A stretch of DNA of 57,589 bases from a virus: positions 1 through 57,589 of IMG/VR virus record IMGVR_UViG_3300034112_002235; one strand, 5' to 3'. Positions 57,513 through 57,589 of this stretch are shown here, in pieces. How positions within the stretch are numbered: position 1 is the first letter of the stretch; the number at the start of each line of letters is the position of its first letter. The translations under genes were made by a program, and so were the position numbers. The notes beneath the pieces were generated by a model. That model was not told the DNA's origin and made no database searches. It worked only from the letters and a program-made list of their open reading frames with translations.

Positions 57513-57589
57513 ATGTCAGAAAAAATTCACGCACAAAAGTCTTTCGAATCAGTAGCTGGCAAGACCGCTTCTGAGTTAGATGAATTAAG
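57513..57589 (+). CDS. Start of a further tail gene (partial)
   Basis: ATG 57513, one base after the preceding stop, runs off the right edge. The 25 visible residues are polar and helical (SEKIHAQKSFESVAGKT). No function can be given. Confidence 0.5.
   Translation, partial: MSEKIHAQKSFESVAGKTASELDEL

Noticed and set aside
1-57589. tRNA genes, including a possible quadruplet-reading tRNA
   Set aside because: No gap is long enough or folds as a cloverleaf in this window. If such a tRNA exists it must lie outside.

Overview
The window is a stretch of a large, AT-rich, contractile-tailed (myovirus-type) phage genome. It covers the tail-fibre, neck, tail, baseplate and tail-lysin modules. Every gene except one is on the + strand, and genes are packed with gaps of 0-100 bases. 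Two tail sheath-like proteins, three tail-tube paralogues, a chaperone pair ahead of two ~2,000-residue proteins, and a 3,805-residue baseplate protein suggest a long-tailed, probably large virus. The host cannot be read directly. A tail lysin with three peptidoglycan-cutting domains, TANNNT-type -10 boxes and leaderless-looking starts would fit a Gram-positive (for example actinobacterial) host, but this is inference.

Layout: 1-5826 tail fibres and a glycosyltransferase, ending in a small protein with 14 aromatic-Phe-Pro-Pro repeats. 5890-17767 accessory block: a membrane protein, nine 2-oxoglutarate/Fe(II) oxygenases of at least four subfamilies, two glutathione-peroxidase-like proteins, a possible methyltransferase and small unknowns. 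17823-22402 neck and connector genes with a large sheath-like protein. 22505-26397 main sheath and three tube-type proteins. 26470-27644 tail assembly chaperones. 27668-42953 three very large or Ala-rich tail-interior proteins. 42963-54380 giant baseplate protein. 54383-57589 tail lysin, an OB-type spike or baseplate V-like protein and the start of one more gene.

The main discovery is a recoding pattern. CGG occurs in frame 11 times in the + strand genes I could trace, and in each case the reading continues only if the ribosome moves +1, so that xxx-CGG-A is read as one four-base step (xxx, CGGA, next codon). I found no in-frame CGG used as ordinary Arg. The eleven sites join 17 apparent open frames or tails into seven genes: tail fibre, repeat protein, neck protein, tail chaperone, two giant tail proteins plus an Ala-rich one, and the lysin (counting the three-site and two-site genes once each gives B, F, neck, chaperone, tape, second giant, Ala-rich and lysin). 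Ten of eleven have A as fourth base. The preceding codons differ, and no shared Shine-Dalgarno or downstream stimulator is seen. This looks like a genome-level rule (a quadruplet codon CGGA, or an unassigned CGG that causes a +1 step) rather than isolated programmed frameshifts. It appears only in virion or lysis genes here and never in the oxygenase block.

A second system is the oxygenase cluster. Nine prolyl/lysyl-hydroxylase-like enzymes, a DxD glycosyltransferase and a proline-repeat protein lie among tail-fibre genes, which suggests enzymatic decoration of virion or host-surface proteins.
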